Below, one piece after another: positions 36,071-45,331 of a stretch of 64,000 nt of DNA. Below the pieces are notes generated by a model. The model worked only from the letters and a program-made list of their open reading frames with translations, ran no database searches and was not told the DNA's origin. The number at the start of each line of letters is the position of its first letter. The stretch's first letter is position 1. Position numbers and translations under genes: made by a program. The stretch comes from Nostoc sp. XA010 (lineage in GTDB: Bacteria; Cyanobacteriota; Cyanobacteriia; Cyanobacteriales; Nostocaceae): the NCBI RefSeq assembly GCF_020829625.1, contig NZ_JAIVFX010000024.1, positions 33,769-97,768 on the forward strand. The letters are read 5' to 3'.

Positions 36071-37312
36071 ATGTTTGCTAGAATCCGCCGAATTTTGAGA
36101 CAATTTTTTAGTAACTCAAGGACAATCAACAACGAACCACTGAATAAAGTAAGTTTGATTGTCATTATTTTAATTGATATTTTTATCTTGATTAATGTTT
36201 TTACCGGACTCGATGATATTAGCAGATGGCATATCAGCCCGACCGAAGCTTATCCATGTTATTCAGAGTGGCAAAATTACCGGGCAAAAACCACTCAAGA
36301 TAAAGACTATGAAATTGTTAAGCTTTCATTGCCAGAGAATCCGAATAATCTACTCAGTTTTCAGCGAAACTATCAACAAGCCGAAGTAGGACATTTAGGT
36401 AAGGTTTCTAAAACGTGTTTGCAATATGCCGGCTACAAAGATAAAATTAACAATCCCCAAAAGCAGCAAATTATCAGAAGTATTGATCAGAAACAAGCGA
36501 AAATTAGTTCGCTTGAACAAGCAAATCGCACTATTAAAGCCCAATATGACTCAACCCTCTTAGAAAAAATTGCAGGTCAGGGTCGTGAACAATCAATTAA
36601 TCAAGTCAGTGCTGAAAAAGCTAAACAGACCTTAGAACAAAATAATCGCCTAATCTCTACCCTTAAAGAAGAAAATTCTACTCTTAAAAATGAACTGCTT
36701 GCCAAACCGGAAAGCATTAGTTTTATAGCTTTTCTTAAAGATGATAATCAATTCCGGGAAGTTGACAAAGGCTATCAGCAGGCATCATTTTGGTATCCCA
36801 GTATCCAGCTTGCTTTTCAGTCTCTCTTTCTTCTACCGTTGATTCTCATTGCCTTGTCAGTTCACAAATTTGCCCAACGAAGAGGATTTGGACTCATCTC
36901 GCTAATTAGCTGGCATTTGCTAGTTATCTTTTTTATCCCACTAATTGCTAAAATATTTGAATTTCTTCAAATTGGGGCAATATTTAAATTTTTCTTTGAT
37001 ATTCTTAGTGCCCTTTTTGGTGGTTTACTTTTCCTGATAAATTATGCTTATATATTGCTGATTCCAGTTATCGGTTTTGGAATTATTCAGTTTTTTCAAA
37101 AATTTGTCTTTAATGTTAAAGTCCAGGCAGCTAGCCGAGTCCAAAAATCACGCTGTGTAAATTGCGCTAAGAAAATTCGATCTCTTGATACTTACTGTCC
37201 ACACTGTGGTTATTATCAAGACATTGAATGTCAAAACTGTCATAATCTGACTTATAAATATTTGCCGTATTGTAAACATTGTGGAGCTTCTCAAAATCCT
37301 AATATTTTGTAA
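36071..37312 (+). CDS. Membrane protein with coiled coil and C-terminal double zinc ribbon
   Basis: A 413-residue protein of no family known to me. There is a transmembrane helix at about 25-48, a Gln/Glu/Lys-rich coiled coil at about 135-220 (SLEQANRTIKAQYDS, TLKEENSTLKNELLA), three or four hydrophobic helices at about 250-350, and two zinc ribbons at the end with CVNCAKK...CPHCGYY and CQNCHN...CKHCGAS (eight Cys in CxxC pairs). It looks like a membrane-anchored scaffold. It is a single gene. Confidence 0.75.
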   Translation: MFARIRRILRQFFSNSRTINNEPLNKVSLIVIILIDIFILINVFTGLDDISRWHISPTEAYPCYSEWQNYRAKTTQDKDYEIVKLSLPENPNNLLSFQRNYQQAEVGHLGKVSKTCLQYAGYKDKINNPQKQQIIRSIDQKQAKISSLEQANRTIKAQYDSTLLEKIAGQGREQSINQVSAEKAKQTLEQNNRLISTLKEENSTLKNELLAKPESISFIAFLKDDNQFREVDKGYQQASFWYPSIQLAFQSLFLLPLILIALSVHKFAQRRGFGLISLISWHLLVIFFIPLIAKIFEFLQIGAIFKFFFDILSALFGGLLFLINYAYILLIPVIGFGIIQFFQKFVFNVKVQAASRVQKSRCVNCAKKIRSLDTYCPHCGYYQDIECQNCHNLTYKYLPYCKHCGASQNPNIL

Positions 37313-37457
37313 TTGTTAAAGTCGTAAAATTTTCGATATGCTTGGCTCAGAACAACACTATTAATGTTTGGTATTCATGAGTCAAAGTAACTAAAACTAT
37401 CTACTGATAGATGACACTAAGAAACAAATTCTAGTTAATTGATTACAAGAACTTAAT

Positions 37458-38225
37458 ATGGAAAAAGTGAAAAAAGCCAATAAAGAGAGTCAGTCGCCTC
37501 TTTCTTTCCTCAAAAACCTGTTGATTGCCCGTTGGCGATCGCTCTTACTCCTCTTGATAGGAGTATACTTACCTTTGCAGGTTTTTGAAATTCTGACAGT
37601 GAAGATATGGGAAAATAAAGCTGGCTTCCCGTGGGATGTGCCTATTTTGTTAGCAGTTCATTCTACAGCCAACCCACAGCTTGATGTTTTAGCTGTGACG
37701 CTAGCGAAAATTGGAGAGCCTTGGACGGCGGTACCGATTTTAGGTGCGATCGCACTCATATTATTACTTCAAAAACGCTGGCGATCGCTAGCTTATTTAC
37801 TCACCGCCTCAGTAGGAAGTGTGATCATCAACCGCACAGCAAAGGAGTTAATGCATCGAGTGCGTCCACAATTGTGGCAGTCCATTGCGCCTGAGTCTAG
37901 TTTTGCATTTCCCAGTGGTCATTCTATGACGAGTATAACTGTAGTAGCAATTTTGCTATTTTTAACTTGGGATAGCTCCCGGCGCTGGTTGGTTCTCATC
38001 TTTGGTAGCTTATACATAATAGCTATTGGATGGTGTCGTCTCTATCTGGGGGTACATTTTCCCAGCGACGTTCTCGCGGGTTGGATGGTTGCATTAGGTT
38101 GGACAATTGGCGTCAGTCTAATTATCAAACCCTATAGAACTATAGCCAAATCAGCAGATGGCGAACGCCCTGAAGATGAAACTACCTTACTCCCTGAAGA
38201 AAGAAAGTTGATAACTAAGGATTAA
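37458..38225 (+). CDS. PAP2-family membrane phosphatase
   Basis: A 255-residue protein with six hydrophobic segments. The three phosphatase motifs are present: KELMHRVRP near residue 130, PSGHSMTS near 154, and RLYLGVHFPSDVLAG near 195 with the catalytic His and Asp. It may dephosphorylate undecaprenyl or phosphatidate lipids; the substrate is not readable. The C-terminal 30 residues are charged and cytoplasmic. Confidence 0.88.
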   Translation: MEKVKKANKESQSPLSFLKNLLIARWRSLLLLLIGVYLPLQVFEILTVKIWENKAGFPWDVPILLAVHSTANPQLDVLAVTLAKIGEPWTAVPILGAIALILLLQKRWRSLAYLLTASVGSVIINRTAKELMHRVRPQLWQSIAPESSFAFPSGHSMTSITVVAILLFLTWDSSRRWLVLIFGSLYIIAIGWCRLYLGVHFPSDVLAGWMVALGWTIGVSLIIKPYRTIAKSADGERPEDETTLLPEERKLITKD

Positions 38226-38905
38226 TATTATGTCCGCTTAAAGGCTTATTGTTTAGGCTGACGCTCAGACACAGACAAAAATCAAACTATAACCTTTTCT
38301 CAGTCGTCTTAAGACGACTTTTGCTATTAGACTCAGAATTGATTCTGAGGCGGGCTAGATGAGAATGAAATAGCCCCTTGGTAGATGCATTCGCTCATGA
38401 GTCTACAATCTCTCGTGATCCGTTTGGGATAAAGCAATTCACTTCACCCCTTTCCAAGACTTTAGTACCAGCCTGATTGAATTAAATCACCCCAGTATTT
38501 GGGTTTGTCTTCAAAACTAAGTTATACCAATTCTGAAGATGCACATAATCAGTCCCCCCAACACATGGGGGGACGGCGTAGCCGGGGGGTAAATGCAGCT
38601 TCACAAAGAAACGGTATTAGTTCCACTGGGAACTTTAATCACAAAATCACATTGTCTTTCTTAAGACTTACGCAAAACTAAATGCTGTAGGAGCAATACC
38701 CTGCGGGAAGCTGCTTTGCGTCTACAAGAATTCTCCCTACGTGAAAATAAGGGTTTCCGCTATTGTTTGCATAAATCTTGTTTCTTTCTTGGAAGTACTG
38801 GTGCAATCTTTTGTAAGCCAGTAGTCAACTTAACAATTAAGTTTTCAATGATACAAAAACTATATTGGCATCTTGATATACATGTAAAAAAAAGAGGAAG
38901 TAAAT
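38226..38905. other. Intergenic region with several palindromes
   Basis: AGTCGTCTTAAGACGACT (38302-38319, perfect, followed by TTTTG) may terminate the PAP2 gene. CTCAGAATTGATTCTGAG (38332-38349) and GTCCCCCCA-ACACA-TGGGGGGAC (38552-38574) are further hairpins. No gene is supported in the remaining AT-rich part. Confidence 0.6.
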
Positions 38906-39742
38906 TTGACTATCTTAGAATTTTCATTACTAATTTGGATTGGTTCATTTAGCGCTGGCTTGTTAGGGGCGCTAACTGGGTTAGGAGGTGGAGTAGTAAT
39001 TGTTCCCTTATTAACTTCGGTATTTGGCGTTGATATTCGTTATGCCGTTGGTGCTTCACTAGTATCTGTAATTGCAACTTCTTTGGGTGCAGCATCTACC
39101 TATATTAAAAAAGGCTATACCAATTTGCGATTGGGAATGTTTTTAGAAGTAGCCACAACCATCGGTGCGATCGCAGGAGCAATGATCGCTACTTTTGTTT
39201 CTGTGAAAGCTTTAACTATTGTACTAGCGATCGTCCTTATTTATTCAGCATACCTCTCACAACGTCCCAGAATAGAACATATTGAAGATGAAGTAGGAGA
39301 TCCCATAGCAAATTATTTAAAACTGAATGGTACTTATCCAACTCCTGATGGAGTAATGTCTTATCAAGTCCATTCAGTACCAATGGGATTTGGTGTGATG
39401 TTAATAGCTGGGGTGCTTTCTGGGTTGCTTGGTATTGGTTCCGGGGGATTTAAAGTATTGGCAATGGATCAAACTATGCGGCTACCCTTCAAAGTTTCTA
39501 CCACCACTAGCAATTTCATGATCGGCGTGACAGCAGCAGCATCAGCTGGAGTTTACCTAGCACGCGGCTATATTGATCCAGGATTATCCATGCCGGTAAT
39601 GTTAGGGGTATTACCTGGTGCTTTCTTGGGCGCACGAGTCCTTACAGGCGCTAAAACGCAGATTTTGAGAATTCTCTTCAGTGTTGTGCTAGTGGTAATG
39701 GCTTTGAAAATGGTCTACAACAGTTTAATAGGGGAGCTGTAA
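38906..39742 (+). CDS. TauE/SafE-family permease (operon with DUF1634)
   Basis: A 278-residue membrane protein. Both family repeats are visible: GLLGALTGLGGGVVIVPLL near residues 18-36 and LIAGVLSGLLGIGSGGFKVL near 172. The start is TTG 38906 after GAGGAAG. Members export sulfite, sulfoacetate or related anions. The next gene begins two bases after its stop and is the usual DUF1634 partner. It differs from the family member at 18325. Confidence 0.88.
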   Translation: MTILEFSLLIWIGSFSAGLLGALTGLGGGVVIVPLLTSVFGVDIRYAVGASLVSVIATSLGAASTYIKKGYTNLRLGMFLEVATTIGAIAGAMIATFVSVKALTIVLAIVLIYSAYLSQRPRIEHIEDEVGDPIANYLKLNGTYPTPDGVMSYQVHSVPMGFGVMLIAGVLSGLLGIGSGGFKVLAMDQTMRLPFKVSTTTSNFMIGVTAAASAGVYLARGYIDPGLSMPVMLGVLPGAFLGARVLTGAKTQILRILFSVVLVVMALKMVYNSLIGEL

Positions 39743-39743
39743 A

Positions 39744-40319
39744 ATGTATAAATTTAATAATACCTTTCGCTGGACATTCTTGGCACAACCTGATATTGAA
39801 GTGGTTACACTAACCTTACCGCAGAAAGATATAGACTCTAACATCGAACCATTAGAACAGTCCAGTAATACAGTAGCACAATTGCCTAATAGCTGTGAAA
39901 TTGATGTTAACAAGAATTTGACAAAAACATCAAGTGAGCAGCAATTAGAATATTTGCTCAGTAATCTTATGAAATATGGCGTTTTGATAGCTAGTGCTGT
40001 CGTTTTGCTGGGGGGTATACTCTACTTGATTCATCACGGTGCTGAACCTGCTGGATATCACTTTTTTCAAGGCGAACCATCGGAATTTAGCTCACCAGCA
40101 GGTGTAGTAAAAGCAGTTTTCTCAGGTAGCGATGCCTACGGCGGGCTACACCTACGCGCCATTATTCAACTCGGACTTTTACTACTAATTGCTACTCCAA
40201 TTGTGCGTGTTTTCATTTCCCTATTAACTTTCCTATTACAGCGAGAATTTATCTATGTGATTGTTACTTTATTAGTAATGACTAGTTTGATTTACAGTGT
40301 TGTAGGAGCGTATTATTAG
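39744..40319 (+). CDS. DUF1634-domain membrane protein
   Basis: A 191-residue protein with a hydrophilic N-terminal 75 residues and three transmembrane helices (MKYGVLIASAVVLLGGILYL, LGLLLLIATPIVRVFISLL, YVIVTLLVMTSLIYSVVGAY). The central LHLRAIIQLGLLLLIATPI is the DUF1634 signature. DUF1634 genes commonly accompany TauE/SafE permeases, as here, and may form an accessory subunit. It follows the permease by one base and is probably translationally coupled. Confidence 0.85.
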   Translation: MYKFNNTFRWTFLAQPDIEVVTLTLPQKDIDSNIEPLEQSSNTVAQLPNSCEIDVNKNLTKTSSEQQLEYLLSNLMKYGVLIASAVVLLGGILYLIHHGAEPAGYHFFQGEPSEFSSPAGVVKAVFSGSDAYGGLHLRAIIQLGLLLLIATPIVRVFISLLTFLLQREFIYVIVTLLVMTSLIYSVVGAYY

Positions 40320-40382
40320 GAATATTAAAAAATGGGTAAAATTAAATTTTTACCCTTAGAAAAAGTTAATTTTCTAGACCTG

Positions 40383-40655
40383 TTACGAGCCTTGCAAAAG
40401 GTCATTTATTGAACTTATACTCTGTTTAATTTGTTCTAGCAGAGAAGTTCTTAAGAAGTCAAGGTTGACTGTTGAAAGATTGAATAATCCTAAAGCATAT
40501 AATAGGCTCGAAATCCCAATCAATAAAGCCAAAGTTCTGCCAAAACAACCGGGATTAATTTCAATAAAACCTAATTTAGATTGTCCGATGATGGCAATCG
40601 TTATAAAAATAATTCCTGCTATTAAAAATGTGCTATTTGAAGTTAAATCTGTCAT
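40383..40655 (-). CDS. Small hypothetical membrane protein
   Basis: A protein of 90 residues from ATG 40655, preceded by TAGGAAA; an in-frame upstream start would add seven. Two hydrophobic helices are present (FLIAGIIFITIAIIG and TLALLIGISSLLYALGLF), separated by LGFIEINPGCFGR. The composition is that of a real small membrane protein. I do not recognise the family. It is convergent with the DUF1634 gene. Confidence 0.55.
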   Translation of the reverse strand: MTDLTSNSTFLIAGIIFITIAIIGQSKLGFIEINPGCFGRTLALLIGISSLLYALGLFNLSTVNLDFLRTSLLEQIKQSISSINDLLQGS

Positions 40656-40676
40656 TTTCCTATTAAGATACCTCAC

Positions 40677-41154
40677 TAATTTTATTGTAGCTATTATTAA
40701 TTCAAATTTCTGCCCCGGCTATATGTAAAATAAAAATTTTTCTACTCAATATCAACTTACCCCAGTCTAAGGAGGCTTTGGTTATTGCAGTATCGGTGTT
40801 GGATTTTATCGTATGCTATGATTTTAAAAGGTATATTTTGATTTTAAAACCTATTGGGCGACAACTCGCGGTGATTGTTTCAATTGGGTTTAAATCCTTC
40901 TATTTAGCTTAGATATTATAGAAAAAACTCAGATTTTACAAGATGCGTAGGCGTAGCACACCGTAGGCATTGCACTCATGCATCTCTGATATGAATCATC
41001 CACAGTAGCATCTAAGTTAAACCTCTATTTGGCTGAAACTATGCAGTGGTAAAACTTTCAGCGTCAAAAAGCCAAAATTTCATCACTTCTGTACTAGACT
41101 TTAGTTTAGCTTATATATTAAACTACACTAAGTCGATAAGAATAGTGGGTTTTT
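40677..41154. other. Intergenic region
   Basis: AT-rich with a dispersed repeat (GATGCGTAGGCGTAGCACAC, CCGTAGGCATTGCACTCATG) at about 40942-40982. No gene is seen. Confidence 0.45.
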
Positions 41155-41619
41155 ATGGAAAGCGTCCAAAACGTCAGCCAAGAGTTAAATGTAGCAAGAG
41201 ACACAACAACTCTGGAGGACTCACAACAGTCAACTCCAAAAGAGTTCAAGAAAGACATTTTCAAAAAACTCAGAGGTGGATTCTTTTTAGTATTAGGATA
41301 TTTATTGTCACCACTATGTTGGTGGAACGACTTACTATTTAATTTGCCAATAGCTTATGGTTTTGGGTATGCATGTAGTTTGGTTTCCCCAAAATTACTT
41401 CTACCTTGTTCAATTATAGGATACTGGCTCTCTAATATTGCGGGAATTCTCTTGATGCAATTTGGTTCTAAAGACATTTTTCAAAAAGAACCTCAAGAGC
41501 ATAACCTGAAAAAAGAATTAATCACGGGTCTAATTTCTTCAACAGCTTATACACTGTTGATTATTCTATTGATCCAGTTGAAGATTCTTGATTCTCCTAT
41601 TTTATTCGCCAACGGTTAA
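41155..41619 (+). CDS. Hypothetical membrane protein
   Basis: A 154-residue protein. The first 45 residues are hydrophilic and charged; then a segment GFFLVLGYLLSPLCWWND, a Gly/Tyr-rich helix (IAYGFGYACSLV), a helix at about 80-100, and a final helix (AYTLLIILLIQLKIL). The double Trp in LSPLCWWNDL is a noticeable feature. No family is recognised. The next gene is convergent on the minus strand. Confidence 0.65.
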   Translation: MESVQNVSQELNVARDTTTLEDSQQSTPKEFKKDIFKKLRGGFFLVLGYLLSPLCWWNDLLFNLPIAYGFGYACSLVSPKLLLPCSIIGYWLSNIAGILLMQFGSKDIFQKEPQEHNLKKELITGLISSTAYTLLIILLIQLKILDSPILFANG

Positions 41620-41752
41620 TTTAATTGATTACGTTTCTACAAATGAATCGATTGTAGGGATTACAGGGAGCATCCCATTTATGCAAAAAGACCGGGGGTA
41701 GTGTGCTACATCGACTAGTTCCAGAAGTGAGTTTTGAATGCATAAAACCAAG

Positions 41753-44700
41753 CTACGGGAGTTGATGGTGCGATTTGGTGATTTGTTTAATCGGAATTTC
41801 AATCCAAAATTCTGTACCTAACCCTGGCTGAGAATCACATTTAAACACACCACCGTGTTTATCTACGACAATCTGATAACTTATTGACAACCCCAAGCCA
41901 GTGCCTTTCCCCACTGGCTTAGTAGTGAAAAATGGGTCGCAGATTCTTGCTTTTAGGGCTTCCGGTATTCCTGGGCCATTGTCTTTTATGCGAACTACTA
42001 CGCTCTTAACATTGCCTTCAAGCTCTCCAAGAGCAGTCAGAATGCTAATTTGACTGGTATCAGCTTTTGATTGAGATTCCCTGTAATCTTCTAGGGCATC
42101 GATCGCATTGCTTAAAACATTCATAAATACCTGATTCAGTGGCCCAGCATAGCACTCTACTAGGGGCAGGTTACTGTACTCTTTGACTAATTTAATCGCC
42201 GGACTTTCTGGCTTTGCTTTCAAGCGATGCTGCAAAATTAGCAAGGTGCTATCAATGCCGTCGTGAATATTAACTGGCTTCATTTCTGCCTGGTCAAGGC
42301 GAGAGAAATTCCGTAAACCCAAGACAATTTGCCGGATGCGATCAATTCCAATTTTCATGGAAGATAGAGTTTTGGGCAAATCCTCAATCATAAATTCTAA
42401 GTCTATCTCCAAGGCGCGATCGCGTATCTCAAGACTGGGATTAGGAGTACTTTGCGAATAGAGGTGTAGTATACTGAGTAAATCTTCAGCGTAATCGTTG
42501 ACATGATTGATGTTGCCATAGATGAAGTTTACCGGGTTATTAATTTCGTGAGCAATACCAGCTACTAGTTGACCCAGTGAGGACATTTTCTCAGTTTGGA
42601 TCAGTTGGGTTTGAGTTTGCTTTAAATCATGCAGAGCTTGAGTCAGCTTTTCGGTCTGCTCTTTGGTTTGATTATGCAATTGCGCTTGTTGAAGTGCAAC
42701 CCCAAGCTGATTGGCAATTTGAGTGATGAACTTAATTTCCGAAGTTTCCCAATGGCGGGGTGCAGAGTTCTGATAAGCTGCTAGTAAGCCCCATAGCTGT
42801 TGCCCGATAAATATAGGTGCGATCGCATAAGCTCTTGCCTGTAATTGCTCCAAAGCGGTAATGTGGCACTCAGAGTGGCCCGCTTGATAGATGTCATCAA
42901 CTGCAAAGGTTTCATTGTGACGATATCGCCCACCTTGGGTTTCCTGCAAATAGCTATCTTGCCAAACTGTATTGATATTATTACTTACTAACTTTACCCA
43001 GCCATCAACCACAAACTCGGCGATATATTCACCACTCCAATCAGCATGAAAGCGGTAAACTGCAACTCGATCTGCTTGTAGTGATTTACAAATTTCTTGG
43101 GTAGTTGTCTGAAAAATTGCATCTAAATCAAGAGATTCCCTAACTTTTACAACAACTTCAAATAATACCCGTTGTTGTTGTGCTGTTTGTTCCAAAATTA
43201 ACGTCTGTTGTCGTGTCTGAGTGAGTAAATCAGCTTGCTGGAGTGCTACGCCCATTTGACCAGCAATTTGACTGAGAAAGTTAACTTCAGAGGCTTTCCA
43301 TTGCCGAGGCCCAGTGTGTTGATAAGTTGCCAACAAACCCCAAAGTTTTTGCCCAACAAAAATCGGAGCAAGCACAAAAGCGTGAATTTGAAACTGTTCT
43401 AAATTATCGATATGACACTGAGCAAAGCCCATCTTGTAGATGTCATCGACTGCAAATGTTTCATTGTTGCGGTAGCGTCCTCCCTGCGTATCTTGTAAGT
43501 AGGTATCATTCCAAACTGTATTAACGCCTAGTTCAGACTCATTCGACCAGTAGGGACTAGCAGCCTCAAAATCCCCAACAAATTCACCACCCCAATTAGC
43601 ATCGAAACGATAAACAGAAACGCGATCGGCTTTGATTAATTGACAAACTTCTTTAGTAGTTGTTTGAAAAATGGTATCTGTGTCAAGAGATTCCCGAATC
43701 TCGGCAATAACTTTGAACACAGCCTGTTCTTGTTCAGCTGTCCGTTGTAACTCAACTGTGCGTCTTTTAACTTGTTTTTCTAAATTTTCATTGAAGGTTT
43801 GTACTTGTTGGTATAGTTCATACTGCTGAATTGCTGAAGCAAAATGTTTACCAATGTCTGTAGCTAGATCAATTTCTTCGACTGTCCATTTTTGAGCTTG
43901 TGCTTTTTTAGATTCGCGCCAAACCTCAAACGATAAACGGGGGTAAAGCTGCCTTTGATCGCTGTCATACTGCCCCGCCCATAGCGTTTCTGTATCTATT
44001 TCATTGCGGAAAATACTTAAATAGCCCAGCAATTGCTGACGATACTGAAGTGGGATCATCAACATGCTACGAATTTTAGTTGCTTGAAAAGCGGGTTGCA
44101 AACTTCGCAAGCTAGGAGTTTGATATATATCTGAAATCGCCCAAGTATCGTATTTGCCAGACTTGTAGTGTTCCTGCCAGACGCTATACTGCTCTATCAA
44201 TGGATATATAGTTTGTTCTGGCATCACAGGCTGCTGTCCACAGATATAAAGCTTGGCACAAGTGTTTCCTGGTATTAAACATTCTGTTAAGCTGCTCATG
44301 TTGCCATTATGGGAATCAAAAGCTGCATTTCTAATGCAAAGCCTGCCACCAACGCCATTAAAGGCAGCAACAGCAGCTTCTAGGGCTGGTTGTAATACAA
44401 TTGTTGGTAATGAATGTAGTAAGGTAGCAATGCGGTTAATGATCGCTTCCCGTTCCCCTGTTTTGCGGACTTGAGTGAGCAGCGTACTTTGAGCGATCGC
44501 CACTGAGAGCTGCTCGACTACCATCTGTACTGCTTCTAGTTCATATTCTGAATTCAAACGCGCTTGGGAATTATGAGACACTAGTAGCCCCCAAAGTTGA
44601 TCTTGATAGATAATGGGCGCTACTACAGAAGACTTTACCCCCATTGCCGTCAAATATTCAAGATGACATGGGTCTACAGGGCGGTAACGGATCTCCTCTG

Positions 44701-45079
44701 ATATAGTTTCTCCATTTTCCAAGTCATGGAGGTGACTTTGACCAATCTTTTGAGTATCAACATTAACAACAGAACGCACCCGTGATTTAATAAATAGTTC
44801 ACGAGCAGTGGGTGGAATATCATCAGCAGGGAAATTCAGCCCCAGTAGCGACGGTAACCGATTTTCGTAAATTGACTCAGCAATGACCTGACCACTGCCA
44901 TCGGCATGAAATTTGTAAATCATCACTCGGTCAGTTTTTAGTAGCGATCGCACTTCTGCCGTTGTCACTGTGATAATTTCTTCAAACTCTAGGCTTCGCC
45001 GGATACGGTTTGTAATCCGGCGTAGTAAACTTTCTTCATGACGACATAAGGGCAAATCTTGTTCAGGGTTGGAGGTCAT
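41753..45079 (-). CDS. Cyanobacteriochrome-type histidine kinase with four GAF domains
   Basis: An 1108-residue soluble sensor kinase. GAF1 (about 20-205) is phytochrome-like, with LNFPADDIPPTARELF and Cys138-His139 in VDPCHLEYL. GAF2 (about 215-425) lacks a Cys-His pair. GAF3 (455-615, Cys555-His556 in FAQCHIDNLE) and GAF4 (640-800, Cys738-His739 in HSECHITALE) have the cyanobacteriochrome DDIY...CH...LEQ(F/L)Q signature, so up to three GAFs may bind bilin. The kinase follows with His844 in GIAHEINNPVNF, an N-box NAIDALEDY and DNGPGIPE. There is no receiver domain; a partner regulator must be elsewhere. Single gene with its own upstream region. Confidence 0.9.
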   Translation of the reverse strand: MTSNPEQDLPLCRHEESLLRRITNRIRRSLEFEEIITVTTAEVRSLLKTDRVMIYKFHADGSGQVIAESIYENRLPSLLGLNFPADDIPPTARELFIKSRVRSVVNVDTQKIGQSHLHDLENGETISEEIRYRPVDPCHLEYLTAMGVKSSVVAPIIYQDQLWGLLVSHNSQARLNSEYELEAVQMVVEQLSVAIAQSTLLTQVRKTGEREAIINRIATLLHSLPTIVLQPALEAAVAAFNGVGGRLCIRNAAFDSHNGNMSSLTECLIPGNTCAKLYICGQQPVMPEQTIYPLIEQYSVWQEHYKSGKYDTWAISDIYQTPSLRSLQPAFQATKIRSMLMIPLQYRQQLLGYLSIFRNEIDTETLWAGQYDSDQRQLYPRLSFEVWRESKKAQAQKWTVEEIDLATDIGKHFASAIQQYELYQQVQTFNENLEKQVKRRTVELQRTAEQEQAVFKVIAEIRESLDTDTIFQTTTKEVCQLIKADRVSVYRFDANWGGEFVGDFEAASPYWSNESELGVNTVWNDTYLQDTQGGRYRNNETFAVDDIYKMGFAQCHIDNLEQFQIHAFVLAPIFVGQKLWGLLATYQHTGPRQWKASEVNFLSQIAGQMGVALQQADLLTQTRQQTLILEQTAQQQRVLFEVVVKVRESLDLDAIFQTTTQEICKSLQADRVAVYRFHADWSGEYIAEFVVDGWVKLVSNNINTVWQDSYLQETQGGRYRHNETFAVDDIYQAGHSECHITALEQLQARAYAIAPIFIGQQLWGLLAAYQNSAPRHWETSEIKFITQIANQLGVALQQAQLHNQTKEQTEKLTQALHDLKQTQTQLIQTEKMSSLGQLVAGIAHEINNPVNFIYGNINHVNDYAEDLLSILHLYSQSTPNPSLEIRDRALEIDLEFMIEDLPKTLSSMKIGIDRIRQIVLGLRNFSRLDQAEMKPVNIHDGIDSTLLILQHRLKAKPESPAIKLVKEYSNLPLVECYAGPLNQVFMNVLSNAIDALEDYRESQSKADTSQISILTALGELEGNVKSVVVRIKDNGPGIPEALKARICDPFFTTKPVGKGTGLGLSISYQIVVDKHGGVFKCDSQPGLGTEFWIEIPIKQITKSHHQLP

Positions 45080-45331
45080 TGCTTATAACAAAATCAATTA
45101 ATAATTTGCAAAGTGACATAATTAAATCTAAAGCCATTTTGAAATTTATTTAATCAATTTGTCTTCAGTGGAACTACGGGCAAATCATTAATAGAAATAT
45201 TTATTTACCTTTTATAAAAATTAACCCAATTCTCACAAAAACAGACGCTAAAAAATTGCGTCTGTACTAGCTACAAGAAAATATTCTTGCTTTTTCCTTT
45301 TGACTTTTTGTCGAACATTGCCGTAACAAAA

